A DNA stretch of 40,854 nt from Streptosporangium subroseum (GCF_900188345.1 NZ_FZOD01000004.1:1-40854), one strand, 5' to 3'. Shown: positions 24,970 to 33,969, numbered from the stretch's first letter. Notes: a model not told the origin generated them from the letters alone. A program made the numbers and translations.

Positions 24970-26068
24970 GAGGACTCTTCTCTGGTCGGCCGTCCTGCTC
25001 GCGGCGGCGGTCATCGCGCCGTTCTACCTGGAGGGTTTCTGGCTGCAGGCCGGGCTCTTCGCGATGTCGGCGGCCGTCGGCGCGATCGGCATCAACCTGC
25101 TGACCGGCGCGACGGGCCAGCTGTCCATGGGCCACGCGTTCTTCCTGGCGATCGGCGCCTACGCGTACGTCTACTTCGCCTCGGAGCCCGGCCAGGGCGG
25201 CGGGCACGCCCTGGCCGGTCTGGGCCTGCCCACCCCCGTCGCGGCGATACTCGCGGTGGTCGTCGCGGGTGTCGCGGGCGGCGTGTTCAGCCCGATCGCC
25301 GGCCGCCTGAAGGGGGCCTACCTCGGCATCGCCACGCTCGCCCTGGTCTTTCTCGGCCAGCACCTGCTGTTCAACGTCGAGCCCGTGACGGGCGGCTTCA
25401 ACGGCCGGGCGGTGCCGCCCATGGAACTGTTCGGGCTCGTCTTCGCCGACTCCCCCGCGCTCGTGGTCGCCCAGGTGCCGTTCGGAGCGCTGGAACGGCT
25501 CTGGTTCCTCGGCCTGGCCGTCGTGGTCTGCGCCGGCCTGTTCGCCCGGGGAGTGCTCAGGGGCCGTCCGGGTCGGGCCATGAACACCATCCGCGACCAC
25601 GAGATCGCGGCCGGGGTGATGGGCGTGCCCGTGGCCCGTTACCGCGCGGGCGTGTTCGTGCTGTCGTCGATGTACGGCGGGCTGGCGGGCGTCCTCATCG
25701 CCCTCGTCTTCCAGCGGACCGTGCCGGAGTACTTCGGCCTCCTGCTCTCCCTCGACTACCTCGCCATGATCATTATCGGCGGGCTGGGGTCGGTCGCGGG
25801 CGCGGTGATCGGCGCGGTCTTCATCTCGATGCTGCCCCAGCTGCTCACCCGCTACAGCGACGCCCTGCCGCTGGTGGCCGAGCCCGGCTCCGGCGGGGTC
25901 TCCCCCGCCGAGGCCGCGCGGATCCTGTACGGCGCCGCCGTCGTGGTCATCGTCCTCTTCCTGCCCGGCGGACTGTTCGGCCTCGCCGGCCGCCTCCGGC
26001 TGCCCCTGGGCCGCCGGGCCGCTCCCGTCCTTGCGACGAAAACCCCGTCTCCCGACACAAGGAACTAA
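24962..26068 (+). CDS. livM: Branched-chain amino acid-type ABC transporter permease (LivM-like)
   Basis: The 368-residue protein starts at a GTG inside the last codons of livH (8-base overlap). INLLTGATGQLSMGHAFFLA, KGAYLGIATLALVFLG and MNTIRDHEIAAGVMGVPVAR are the LivM blocks, the last being the coupling helix. About ten membrane segments are visible. The last 30 residues are a polar tail. The ribosome binding site of the next gene (AAGGA) lies in its end. Confidence 0.95.
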   Translation: MSRRTLLWSAVLLAAAVIAPFYLEGFWLQAGLFAMSAAVGAIGINLLTGATGQLSMGHAFFLAIGAYAYVYFASEPGQGGGHALAGLGLPTPVAAILAVVVAGVAGGVFSPIAGRLKGAYLGIATLALVFLGQHLLFNVEPVTGGFNGRAVPPMELFGLVFADSPALVVAQVPFGALERLWFLGLAVVVCAGLFARGVLRGRPGRAMNTIRDHEIAAGVMGVPVARYRAGVFVLSSMYGGLAGVLIALVFQRTVPEYFGLLLSLDYLAMIIIGGLGSVAGAVIGAVFISMLPQLLTRYSDALPLVAEPGSGGVSPAEAARILYGAAVVVIVLFLPGGLFGLAGRLRLPLGRRAAPVLATKTPSPDTRN

Positions 26069-26070
26069 TC

Positions 26071-27345
26071 ATGGGAATTCCCAGAAGCCCCGCCCGAAGA
26101 ATCGCGGCAATCGCCCTCCTGGCCCTGGCCGTCGCCTCGTGCGCCAGCGAGAAGGCCACCGGGGGCGCTCCGGCGGCGTCCGCCGTGGGCGGCGACGGGG
26201 TGAAGACCGGGCCCGGTGTCACCGCCGACACGATCACGCTCGGTCTGATGACCGACCTCACCGGCCCCTACGCCTCGTTCGGCAAGAGCCTGACCCAGGC
26301 CCAGCAGCTCTACTTCGAGCAGATCAACACGGCCGGAGGGGTGTGCGGCCGGAAGCTCGAGACCATCGTGCGCGACCACGGCTACGACGTGCAGAAGGCG
26401 GTCGCGGCCTACACCGAGATCGGCCCGAAGTCCGTGGCGCTCGCCCACGTCGTGGGCTCCCCCATGGTCAACGCGCTCAAGCAGCGCATCGAGGCCGACC
26501 AGATGCTCACCATCCCGATGGCCTGGGCGACCGGGCTGCTCGGCAGCAAGCCCATCCAGGTCACCGCGACCACCTACGACATCGACATGATCAACGGGGT
26601 CGACTTCCTGGTCAAGGAGAAGGGCATCAAGTCCGGCGACAAGATCGGTCATCTGTACTTCGAAGGCGACTACGGCGAGAGCGCGCTGAACGGTTCCAAG
26701 TACGCCGCGGAGAAGCTCGGCCTGACGGTCGTCGAGCAGAAGATCAAGGCGACCGACCAGGACATGAGCGCCCAGGTCGCCGCCTTCAAGGCCGAGGACG
26801 TCAAGGCCATCCTGGTCTCGGTCGGCCCCAAGCAGACCGCCTCGCTCGTCGGCGTCTCCCTGGCCAAGGGGATGGACGTGCCGTTCGTCGGCAGCAACTC
26901 GGCCTACTCCCCGCAACTGCTTCCCACCCCGGCCGGACCGGCGCTGCTCAAGGACTTCTACTACATGACCGGCGGCGCTCCGATCAGCTCGGACCAGCCC
27001 GCCATGAAGAAGCTGGCCGCCGACTACGCGGCGAAGTATCCCGGCGTGGAGATCGACAGCGGCGTCTCGGCGGGCTACTCCGCCGCGGGCATCGTTGTCG
27101 ACGCGCTCAAGAAGGCCTGCGAGAGCAAGGACCTGACCCGCGCCGGCGTGGTCGCCGCGCACCGCAGCCAGTCCGCCTGGGGCGAGGCGTTCGGCACGAG
27201 CATGGACTTCACCACGTTCGACAAGCCCGCGTCCCTGCTGTCCTACGTCGCCAAGCCCGACAAGGCGGCCCTGGGCGGCTCGGTGATCTACAGGGAGGCC
27301 GCCGCGTCCGACCTGGCCAAGGAGTACCAGGTCCCGGTGGGCTGA
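26071..27345 (+). CDS. Branched-chain amino acid-type ABC transporter substrate-binding lipoprotein (LivJ/K-like)
   Basis: The 424-residue protein has a lipoprotein signal with lipobox AVASC (Cys24). The mature part is a type I periplasmic-binding fold: TITLGLMTDLTGPYASFGKS, then QQLYFEQINTAGGVCGRKLE, which are the ligand-domain starts of this family. It captures the ligand outside the membrane and delivers it to LivHM. The ligand may be a branched amino acid, but also an amide, urea or aromatic acid, since the family is broad. It closes the five-gene operon, two bases after livM. Confidence 0.93.
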   Translation: MGIPRSPARRIAAIALLALAVASCASEKATGGAPAASAVGGDGVKTGPGVTADTITLGLMTDLTGPYASFGKSLTQAQQLYFEQINTAGGVCGRKLETIVRDHGYDVQKAVAAYTEIGPKSVALAHVVGSPMVNALKQRIEADQMLTIPMAWATGLLGSKPIQVTATTYDIDMINGVDFLVKEKGIKSGDKIGHLYFEGDYGESALNGSKYAAEKLGLTVVEQKIKATDQDMSAQVAAFKAEDVKAILVSVGPKQTASLVGVSLAKGMDVPFVGSNSAYSPQLLPTPAGPALLKDFYYMTGGAPISSDQPAMKKLAADYAAKYPGVEIDSGVSAGYSAAGIVVDALKKACESKDLTRAGVVAAHRSQSAWGEAFGTSMDFTTFDKPASLLSYVAKPDKAALGGSVIYREAAASDLAKEYQVPVG

Positions 27346-27356
27346 TCGGAGATTCG

Positions 27357-27396
27357 GGTACGGCGCGCACCTTGGGGGTGAGGTGCGCGCCGTACC
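27357..27396 (+). terminator. Perfect 16-bp hairpin after the liv operon
   Basis: Arms 27357-27372 (GGTACGGCGCGCACCT) and 27381-27396 are exact reverse complements with an 8-base loop. It follows the binding-protein gene by 11 bases and precedes the peptidase gene by 50. It is a terminator, or an attenuator that reduces read-through into the peptidase gene. Confidence 0.8.
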
Positions 27397-27446
27397 GCCC
27401 GGGGATACCGTGGGCGGCACCACAGACCTTCGCTCCCGGGAACACG

Positions 27447-28865
27447 ATGACCCAGAAGCTCAACACCGGCAGCCACGACCTGCCGGTCTCCGACGCCCTC
27501 GCCACGTTCATGAACACGGGCTGGGCCGACACCCACCGCGACGACCTGGCCTCGGTGCCACAGGCCGCCTACACCGCCAAGCGGCGCGGCGTGCTCGCCG
27601 CCCGTTTCCCCGGCGAGAGACTGATCATCCCGTCCGGCACGTTCAAGACACGCAGCAACGACAGCGACCACCGGTTCAGGCCGCACAGCGCGTTCGCCTA
27701 TCTCACCGGGGACCAGGAGCCCGACGACGTCCTGGTCATCGAGCCGGACGGCTCGGCCACGCTGTTCGTGCGGCCCCGCTCACCGCGGTCCGCGCCCGGA
27801 ACGGCCGGCCAGGAGTTCTACCGGGACCGCCGCTACGGCGAGTTCTGGGTGGGCCGCCGCCCCGATCTGGCCGAGGCCGAGGCGCTCTACCAGATCGAGT
27901 GCGCGGACTCGGAGAAGCTGGACGACGTGCTCGCCGGGCCCGCGCGGGTGCTGCGCGGGGTGGACGCGTCGGTGGACGGCCGGGTCGCGCCGCACGACGG
28001 CGACGGCGAGCTGGAGACGTTCCTCTCCGAGATGCGGCTGATCAAGGACGCGTGGGAGGTCGCCGAGCTCCAGTTCTCGGTGGACGCGACCACGTGGGGG
28101 TTCGAGGACGTCGTGCGGGCGCTGCCCGCCGCCCTCGCCCACCGCCGCGGTGAGCGTTACCTGGAGGGCGTCTTCAACCTCCGCTCCCGGCTGGAGGGCA
28201 ACTCGGTCGGCTACGACAGCATCGTGGCCTCCGGCGCCAATGCGTGCGTGCTGCACTGGATCCGCAACGACAGCCGGCTGAACGAGAGCGATCTGCTGCT
28301 GCTCGACGCGGGCGTGGAGACGGACAACCTCTACACCGCCGACATCACCAGGACCCTGCCGCTCTCCGGGCGCTTCAGCCCGATCCAGCGCCAGGTCTAC
28401 GAATTGGTCTACGAGGCCCAGAGCGCGGCGATCGCCGGTCTCCGGCCGGGGGCGAGATTCCGCGACTTCCACCAGACGGCCATGCGGGTCATCGCCGAGG
28501 GCCTGCACGACTGGGGCGTGCTGAAGATCAGCGCGGATGAGGCGATGGATCCGGAGAGCGGCCTGTACCGCCGCTACACCGTGTGCAGCAGCGGCCACAT
28601 GCTCGGCCTGGATGTGCACGACTGCGCCAAGGCTCGCTCGGAGGTCTATCTGGACGGCGTGCTGGAGGAGGGGCAGGTGCTCACCGTCGAGCCCGGCCTC
28701 TATCTCCAGCCGGACGACCTGACGCTCCCGCCGGAGCTGCGTGGCATCGGGGTGCGCATCGAGGACGACCTCGTCATCACCGCCGACGGAGCCCGCCTGA
28801 TGTCGGCCGGGCTGCCCCGCCACCCCGACGAGATCGAGGAGTGGATGGGCGCGCTTCTCTCCTGA
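27447..28865 (+). CDS. pepP: Aminopeptidase P family (Xaa-Pro) metallopeptidase
   Basis: The 472-residue protein has the N-terminal AMP_N domain (SGTFKTRSNDSDHRFRPHSA, FAYLTGDQEP) and the pita-bread catalytic domain. The metal ligands stand in LLLDAGVETDNLYTADITRT (two Asp), SSGHMLGLDVHD (His), VLTVEPGLY (Glu) and RIEDDLVI (Glu). It removes N-terminal residues before proline in the cytoplasm, using Mn. The ATG at 27447 follows GGGA. The frame is open far upstream, but that part lies inside other genes. Placement beside a liv-type importer suggests that it processes imported proline peptides. Confidence 0.95.
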   Translation: MTQKLNTGSHDLPVSDALATFMNTGWADTHRDDLASVPQAAYTAKRRGVLAARFPGERLIIPSGTFKTRSNDSDHRFRPHSAFAYLTGDQEPDDVLVIEPDGSATLFVRPRSPRSAPGTAGQEFYRDRRYGEFWVGRRPDLAEAEALYQIECADSEKLDDVLAGPARVLRGVDASVDGRVAPHDGDGELETFLSEMRLIKDAWEVAELQFSVDATTWGFEDVVRALPAALAHRRGERYLEGVFNLRSRLEGNSVGYDSIVASGANACVLHWIRNDSRLNESDLLLLDAGVETDNLYTADITRTLPLSGRFSPIQRQVYELVYEAQSAAIAGLRPGARFRDFHQTAMRVIAEGLHDWGVLKISADEAMDPESGLYRRYTVCSSGHMLGLDVHDCAKARSEVYLDGVLEEGQVLTVEPGLYLQPDDLTLPPELRGIGVRIEDDLVITADGARLMSAGLPRHPDEIEEWMGALLS

Positions 28866-28873
28866 CCCTCGCG

Positions 28874-28906
28874 GCTCCGCCGGCCGCCGGAAGGCGGCGG
28901 CGGGGC
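28874..28906. terminator. Hairpin between convergent pepP and CDF genes
   Basis: Positions 28874-28888 and 28893-28906 form a 14-pair G/C stem with one bulged base and a GGAA loop. It sits eight bases after the peptidase stop and eight bases before the end of the minus-strand transporter gene, so it can serve both. Confidence 0.65.
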
Positions 28907-28913
28907 TCGTGGC

Positions 28914-29897
28914 TCAGGTGTCGCGGTCCCCCGCGTCGCGGGCCAGTCGTTCGGTGCGGGCGGGTCTGCCGGGTGTCGGGTCCAGGAAGACCTGGGTGAT
29001 CGAGGGGAAGCGCTCCACGAGCCTGCGTTCCACCCGGTCGGCGGCCAGCTCCAGGTTCGCGCCGGTGGCGTCGTCCGCGAAGTCGATGTGGGCGGCGACC
29101 ATCACCTCGCTCGGGCCCAGCATCATGGTCAGCAGCTCCACCACGTTCTCGATCTCGGGCAGGGCCAGCATCTCGGCCCTGACCTCGTCCTCCATCTTCG
29201 CGGGCGCGGCCTGGCCGATCAGCAGGGAGGCGTTGACCCAGATGAGATGGAGCGCGACCCAGAGCAGCAGCAGTCCGATCAGCATCGAGGCGACGCCGTC
29301 CCAGAGGGTCGAGCCGGTCAGCTGGTAGGCCAGCAGGCCGCCCGAGGCGATCAGCAGGCCGGCCAGGGCGGCGGCGTCCTCGTAGAGCACGGCCTTCAGC
29401 GCGGTGTCGGAGGTCTTGGCGACGTAGCGCCCCGGGCTCACGTCCAGCCGCCGGGCCTCTCCTCGCACCTGTGACAGCGCCCTGAGGAACGAGATTCCCT
29501 CGATCACGAACGAGATCGCCAGGACCGCGTAGGAGATCGTCAGATCGGCGAGCTCCTCACCGTAGATGATCTCCTGTACGCCATGGGTGATCGAGAATCC
29601 GGCGCCGCCGATGAGGGTGGCGAAGGCGGCCATCAACGCCCAGAAGAACCCGGCCTTGCCGTGCCCGAACGGATGCCGGACATCGGGGGACTTACCGCCC
29701 CTGCGCACCGCGACGAACAGCAGGACCTCGGTGACGGTGTCCGCGGCCGAGTGCATGGCCTCGGACAGCATCGCCGACGAGCCGCTGATGAGACCCGCGA
29801 CCAGTTTGGCCACCCCGATCGCCAGGTTGGCCAGACCCGCCACGATCACCGTGACGAGACTTTCGGACCCGGGCTTTTCCATCTCCTTCTCCGACAT
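28914..29897 (-). CDS. Cation diffusion facilitator family transporter
   Basis: The 327-residue protein has six membrane helices. EAMHSAADT in helix 2 gives the HxxxD metal site, and YEDAAALAGLL in helix 5 shows Asp-Ala-Ala-Ala-Leu, a pattern of the SLC30A9-like branch. HPFGHGKAGFFWALMAA is the family loop between helices 2 and 3. The C-terminal cytoplasmic dimerisation domain (VMVAAHIDFADDATGANLEL, RRLVERFPSITQVFLDP) is complete. It exports divalent metals such as Zn, Mn or Fe by proton exchange. Direct neighbours do not reveal the metal. An imperfect palindrome ATACGTGCATGTAT lies just upstream of its start at 29907-29920. Confidence 0.93.
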   Translation of the reverse strand: MSEKEMEKPGSESLVTVIVAGLANLAIGVAKLVAGLISGSSAMLSEAMHSAADTVTEVLLFVAVRRGGKSPDVRHPFGHGKAGFFWALMAAFATLIGGAGFSITHGVQEIIYGEELADLTISYAVLAISFVIEGISFLRALSQVRGEARRLDVSPGRYVAKTSDTALKAVLYEDAAALAGLLIASGGLLAYQLTGSTLWDGVASMLIGLLLLWVALHLIWVNASLLIGQAAPAKMEDEVRAEMLALPEIENVVELLTMMLGPSEVMVAAHIDFADDATGANLELAADRVERRLVERFPSITQVFLDPTPGRPARTERLARDAGDRDT

Positions 29898-30054
29898 ACG
29901 GTCACCATACGTGCATGTATTTCACGCCTGATCCACCGCCGACGCGACCGATCAGCCCCGTCCGGGCGGGGTCGAGACGGCGGGCGAGGGAAGAACACCT
30001 GTTCCAGCCGCCTCATCCGCCTCACCCGTCATGAGGTCGGCCCATACTCTGAGG

Positions 30055-30068
30055 TAGATTCTGATCTA
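30055..30068. promoter_or_regulatory. Palindrome upstream of marR, candidate operator
   Basis: TAGAT (30055-30059), TCTG and ATCTA (30064-30068) form a 5+4+5 inverted repeat overlapping the start of a possible leader ORF. MarR proteins often bind such elements next to their own gene. The evidence is position only. Confidence 0.35.
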
Positions 30069-30151
30069 TGACCCTGGAGCGAACCTTATTCAGCGAGCGG
30101 AGTGGCGGGCTGGAAGACGAGGCTCTCCGCACGACGAACGAGGAGTGGTGA
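30068..30151 (+). CDS. Possible 27-residue leader peptide before marR
   Basis: An ATG at 30068 opens a frame MTLERTLFSERSGGLEDEAL ending RTTNEEW and TGA at 30151, eight bases before the marR GTG. The Shine-Dalgarno-like GGAG for marR lies in its last codons. It could couple translation or be a chance frame. No family is recognisable. Confidence 0.25.
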   Translation: MTLERTLFSERSGGLEDEALRTTNEEW

Positions 30152-30158
30152 GCGACCG

Positions 30159-30623
30159 GTGAACGACGAGGAGTCCCGCTGGCTCTCACCGATCGAACAG
30201 CGAGCATGGCGTACCCATCTGGCCGCGCACAAACTCCTCGATCATCGCCTCGATCGCGAGCTGCAGCCCTTCGGGCTCTCTGTAAACGACTACGAGATCC
30301 TGGTGAACCTGTCGGAGACCACCGGTCATCGCATCCGCATGAGCGATCTGGCGGACGCCACGATCCAGTCCCGCAGCCGCCTGTCCCACCAGATCTCCCG
30401 GATGGAGGCGGCCGGGCTGGTCGCCAGGGAGACCTGCGAGGATGACCGGCGCGGCACCTTCGCGGTGCTCACCGAGCACGGCTGGGACACCATCCAGAAG
30501 GTCGCGCCCCACCATGTGGCCAGCGTGCGGCAGCACTTCATCGACCTGCTCACCGACGACCAGCTCCACGAGCTGGAAGCGGCCTACGCCCCCGTGGTGG
30601 AGCATCTCAAAAGCCTTCGCTGA
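30159..30623 (+). CDS. MarR family transcriptional regulator
   Basis: The 154-residue protein starts at GTG. The winged-helix core reads HRIRMSDLADATIQSRSRLS, then HQISRMEAAGLVARETCEDD and RRGTFAVLTEHGWDTI. N- and C-terminal helices (RAWRTHLAAHKLLDHRLDRE, LLTDDQLHELEAAYAPVVEH) form the dimer interface. RMSDLA.....SRSRLSHQ is a common actinobacterial subgroup. It lies upstream of, and on the same strand as, the lprG-like gene, 59 bases away, and might regulate it or its divergent CDF neighbour. Confidence 0.92.
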   Translation: MNDEESRWLSPIEQRAWRTHLAAHKLLDHRLDRELQPFGLSVNDYEILVNLSETTGHRIRMSDLADATIQSRSRLSHQISRMEAAGLVARETCEDDRRGTFAVLTEHGWDTIQKVAPHHVASVRQHFIDLLTDDQLHELEAAYAPVVEHLKSLR

Positions 30624-30682
30624 CGCGAAACCGATACCGCGAGTTCGCCCGTAGCCGTCCGAACGGTCGCTACGATCCGGCC

Positions 30683-31363
30683 ATGCCTGCTCGCCGGATC
30701 GTCCTCGCCGCGGTGCTCGCCGCCCTCTCCCTGGTCACCGCGTGCAGCGGTGGTGACGCCTCCGGCGCCGGAGCCGCGCTTCCCGCGGGGGCGGAGCTGG
30801 TCGGGAAGTCCGCGGAGGCGATGCGGGCGGTCAAGACCGTCGCCTTCACCATGGAGGCCGAGGGCACGCCGCCGGTGCAGGTCAAGAAGGCCGAGGGCCG
30901 CCTCAGCGGAACCGGCGACGCCGACGGCACCGTCCAGGTCGACCTGCTGGGCAGCCTCCAGGAGATCAGCTTCATCCTGATCGGGGAGACCGTCCACTTC
31001 AAGGGCGTGACCGGCGGCTACCAGCGGATGACCCGGAGCCAGCTGGCCTCGATCTACGATCCCTCCGCCCTCCTCAACCCGGAGAAGGGCGTCGCGCAGC
31101 TCCTGACGAGTGCGCTGAACGCGAAGACCGAGGCCGCGGAGAAGCTGGACGGCACCGACGCCTACCGGGTCTCGGCCACGCTCTCCCAGCAGGTTCTGGC
31201 CACGATGGTTCCCGGGATCGGCCAGAGCGTCGACGGCACGCTCTGGATCGACAGGGCCACCGGCCGCCTGCTCAAGGCCGACCTTCCCATGACCGGAGGC
31301 AAGGTGGTCGTCGCCTTCCGCGACTACGACCTGCCGGTCCAGGTCACCGCGCCGGCGGAATGA
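30683..31363 (+). CDS. lprG: LppX_LprAFG-family lipoprotein (LprG-like)
   Basis: The 226-residue protein has a lipoprotein signal with lipobox LVTAC (Cys21). [20 protein letters not shown] and a half-barrel pattern with [20 protein letters not shown] and [20 protein letters not shown] match the LprG/LppX fold, which has a hydrophobic cavity for lipids. It is followed four bases later by an MFS transporter, the same pair as lprG-Rv1410c in Mycobacterium, where the two carry triacylated lipids across the envelope. The gene symbol is by homology of fold and order. Confidence 0.88.
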   Translation: MPARRIVLAAVLAALSLVTACSGGDASGAGAALPAGAELVGKSAEAMRAVKTVAFTMEAEGTPPVQVKKAEGRLSGTGDADGTVQVDLLGSLQEISFILIGETVHFKGVTGGYQRMTRSQLASIYDPSALLNPEKGVAQLLTSALNAKTEAAEKLDGTDAYRVSATLSQQVLATMVPGIGQSVDGTLWIDRATGRLLKADLPMTGGKVVVAFRDYDLPVQVTAPAE

Positions 31364-31367
31364 TCAG

Positions 31368-32963
31368 GTGACCTCTCCCCCGCCCGGCGGCGATCCCGTG
31401 GCCCGGCGACGGGTCGCCCTCGGCGTCGGCGGCACCGCGGTGCTGCTGGCGGCCCTGGACGCCTACGTCGTGGTCACCGTCCTCGTTGACATCGCCAAGG
31501 ACGTCGACGTCCCGCTGAACCACCTGGAGCGGGCCACCCCGATCGTCACCGGTTTCCTGCTCGGCTACATCGCGGCCATGCCGCTGCTCGGTCAGCTCTC
31601 CGACCGGTACGGCAGGCGCCCGCTGATCCAGCTCTGCCTGGCGGGCTTCGCCCTCGGCTCGGTCGTCACCGCGCTGGGCGAGACGGTTCCCTGGCTGGCC
31701 GCGGGACGTGCCCTGCAGGGCATCGCGGGCGGCGCCCTGCTGCCCATCACCATGGCGCTGGTCGGCGACCTGTGGGATGAGCACGACCGCCCGTTGGCCC
31801 TCGGCGCCGTAGGCGCGGCACAGGAGCTCGGCAGCGTGCTGGGCCCCCTGTACGGCGCGGGCATGGCCGCCCTGGTGCCGTCCGCCCTCCAGCTGGGCGG
31901 CGTCCAGCTCGGCGGCTGGCGGTCGATCTTCTGGCTGAACCTCCCGCTGGTCGCCGCGGCCGCGATCGCCGTACAGAGATCTGTGCCGTCGCCGGCCCGC
32001 GGCCGGGGCCGCGCCGTACGGGGGGCCCGCGTCGACGTGATCGGCGGGTTGCTGCTGGCCCTGGCGCTGGGACTGCTCGTGGCCGGGCTGTACAACCCCG
32101 ATCCGAGCACGTCGGTCCTCCCGCCGTGGGGCCCGCCCATGATCGTGGCCGGAGCGGTGGCCGGCGCCGCGTTCGTCGTGTGGGAGACACGGTCCAGGAC
32201 CCGGCTCATCGACCTGACGGGCGTGTCGCGCGGCCCGTTCTTCGCCACGCTCGGGGTGAGCTTCCTGACCGGCGCGGCGCTGCTGGTCACCCTCGTGGAC
32301 GTCCAGTTGTCGGCGCAGACGCTGCTCGAACTGGAGGCCCTGGACGGCGCGCTGGTGCTGTCCCGCTTCCTCGTCGCGCTCTCCGTCGCCGCGCTGCTGG
32401 GCGGGGTCATGGCCGGCCGGTACGGCGAGCGGGCGGTGGCGGTGATCGGGCTGGCACTTGCCACCGTCGGCTACGTCCGTATCGGCCAGTGGCCGCTGGA
32501 CCTGGCCTCGGCCGGAGCTCGCATGGACACCGATCTGATCGTCGCGGGGCTCGGCCTCGGTCTGGTGATCGCGCCCGTCTCCTCGGCGGTGCTGCGGGCC
32601 ACCCCGGCCGCCCAGCACGGTGTGGCGTCCGCGGCGGTGGTCGTGGCCAGGATGATGGGCATGCTGCTCGGCGTCGCCGGACTGTCCGCGTGGGGCTTTC
32701 ACCGCTTCCAGTCACTCACCGCCGAGCTGGACACACCGCTGCCGTTCGGCGTGGATCCCGCCGTCTACGCCAGGCGGCTCGCCGAGTACGGAGACAGGGT
32801 GCGAACCGCCCTGCACACCGAGTACAGCGAGATCTTCCTGCTCACCGCGGCGCTGTGCGCGGTGGGCGTGCTGACCGCGCTCCTGCTGCCGCACGGGGGG
32901 CATGGCCACGGGCCCCCCGAGGAACCGCGCCGCGAGGTCGGGGATCGTGTCGGCGACGCGTGA
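31368..32963 (+). CDS. MFS transporter, P55-like (Rv1410c type)
   Basis: The 531-residue protein starts at GTG four bases after lprG. It has 14 membrane helices. [20 protein letters not shown] begins helix 1 and its loop, [11 protein letters not shown] is motif A, and [14 protein letters not shown] is the motif C-like block. The external loop between the last two helices ([20 protein letters not shown] and following) is long, as in Rv1410c, where it forms an extracellular hairpin. It should act with the lipoprotein in lipid or drug export. Its last 15 or so residues ([14 protein letters not shown]) are read from DNA whose other frame is an arsR tail, so the native C-terminus may have been replaced. 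Confidence 0.92.
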   Translation: MTSPPPGGDPVARRRVALGVGGTAVLLAALDAYVVVTVLVDIAKDVDVPLNHLERATPIVTGFLLGYIAAMPLLGQLSDRYGRRPLIQLCLAGFALGSVVTALGETVPWLAAGRALQGIAGGALLPITMALVGDLWDEHDRPLALGAVGAAQELGSVLGPLYGAGMAALVPSALQLGGVQLGGWRSIFWLNLPLVAAAAIAVQRSVPSPARGRGRAVRGARVDVIGGLLLALALGLLVAGLYNPDPSTSVLPPWGPPMIVAGAVAGAAFVVWETRSRTRLIDLTGVSRGPFFATLGVSFLTGAALLVTLVDVQLSAQTLLELEALDGALVLSRFLVALSVAALLGGVMAGRYGERAVAVIGLALATVGYVRIGQWPLDLASAGARMDTDLIVAGLGLGLVIAPVSSAVLRATPAAQHGVASAAVVVARMMGMLLGVAGLSAWGFHRFQSLTAELDTPLPFGVDPAVYARRLAEYGDRVRTALHTEYSEIFLLTAALCAVGVLTALLLPHGGHGHGPPEEPRREVGDRVGDA

Positions 32964-33108
32964 GGGATCGACGGTGATGTACGCGCTGCTCAGCGCGGAT
33001 GTGGCCGGCCTGCCGCGAACGACGCGCCGGATCCTGACCGACGTGATCGCTGTGCGGGGAGAGCCGCTCGCGGAGCCGCACGAGGCGAAGACGGAGCAAC
33101 CACGGTGA
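32920..33108 (+). pseudogene. C-terminal remnant of an ArsR family regulator, overlapping the MFS gene end
   Basis: In another frame than the MFS gene the plus strand reads [20 protein letters not shown], then YALLSADVAGLPRTTRRILT and DVIAVRGEPLAEPHEAKTEQ to a TGA. This lines up with the intact ArsR of this window (34185-34529: RRAGIVTATREGATVVYALS, TVDVADLMFAARRILTELLA) over its wing and last helix. The helix-turn-helix part is missing. The match begins inside the last codons of the MFS gene, so the breakpoint lies near 32920. Confidence 0.78.
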
Positions 33109-33492
33109 ACCGGTCCCGGAGGGCCTGAGGCCCGTCCTCGCCACGGCTTCCGTCGGCCTTTGCGGAGATTTTTGAGGCGTCATACCAACGGCCCGCGATC
33201 GGGGCGGACAAGGCCGTGTCGGCTTTGCGAAGCAATCGCGATGATCGACACTTGCGCCCCGAATCCCCGCCCAGAACGGGGTTTCTCATGCCTCGCCCCG
33301 GCGAGGTACCCGTTCGGCGACCTCCGGTTATCCTGCTGTTGGGCTCTTTGATACCTTATTAATTGCTAACTTTAACAAGTGAGAAGATCGGTAAGCGAGC
33401 ATGCGGGAACGGCCACCAGTTCTGCTACGGCCGCCGTGCCGGAGCTTCGAAGAATCTTCCCCTGGTAAGTCCTCGGTTGAGGAGATGACCGC
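33109..33492. other. Noncoding gap with two small hairpins and an A/T-rich promoter-like tract
   Basis: GGGCCTGAGGCCC at 33121-33133 is a tight hairpin just after the arsR remnant. CCCCG-CCCAGAA-CGGGG followed by TTT (33265-33284) looks like a weak terminator. TTTGATACCTTATTAATTGCTAACTTTAA around 33348-33376 is the most A/T-rich stretch nearby and probably carries the promoter of the STAS-like gene. No gene is supported. Confidence 0.5.
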
Positions 33493-33855
33493 GTGACCTT
33501 CCGATGGCACCACGAGGTACGGTCCGACGTTGAGATTCTGCGCTTTTCCGGGCATGTGGGCCTCATGGCCACAGACCTGGTTGCCACAACGGTCGGCCTG
33601 GCTCCACCGCGCACCAACCGTCCACTCGTGCTCGATCTCACCGACATGGAAGGCTGGGGCCCCGACGGACGGGCCGCCGTGGTCGACGCCGTTCGCTCTC
33701 TGGCCGTTCATCGTCGTGTCGCGGTGTGCCAGCCGCGCGACAAGCTGACCTCATGGGCCATCAGCCATGACGATCCTTCCGCCCTGATGTATCCGGACCT
33801 TCGCGCGGCGCTGGCCACTCTTCATTCGTCTGCGGACGTCGAGTCGGGTTCTTGA
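33493..33855 (+). CDS. STAS-domain-like protein
   Basis: The 120-residue protein starts at GTG with AGGAG upstream. The order HHEVRSDVEILRFSGHVGLM, RPLVLDLTDMEGWGPDGRAA and VVDAVRSLAVHRRVAVCQPR gives the strand-helix pattern of anti-sigma-factor antagonists. The usual phosphorylated Ser/Thr after the Asp-hydrophobic strand (DxSG) is replaced here by DMEGWGPDG, so switching by an RsbW-type kinase is doubtful. A sensor or scaffold role is possible. Moderate certainty for the fold. Confidence 0.72.
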   Translation: MTFRWHHEVRSDVEILRFSGHVGLMATDLVATTVGLAPPRTNRPLVLDLTDMEGWGPDGRAAVVDAVRSLAVHRRVAVCQPRDKLTSWAISHDDPSALMYPDLRAALATLHSSADVESGS

Positions 33856-33969
33856 CCGAAGCGACGTAGGCCGCGGGTCCTTCGCGCGGTACGGCGGCCT
33901 ACCGGGCCACCGCACCGGCCGTGAAAGGGGCGCGGCCAGCCCCGTTCCGCCGGAGGCCACGCCCGGGGT

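Noticed and set aside
26031..27446. Open frame extending pepP upstream through the binding-protein gene
   Set aside because: The upstream part is an Arg/Gly-rich shadow of the substrate-binding lipoprotein frame. The peptidase domain and its ribosome binding site begin at 27447.
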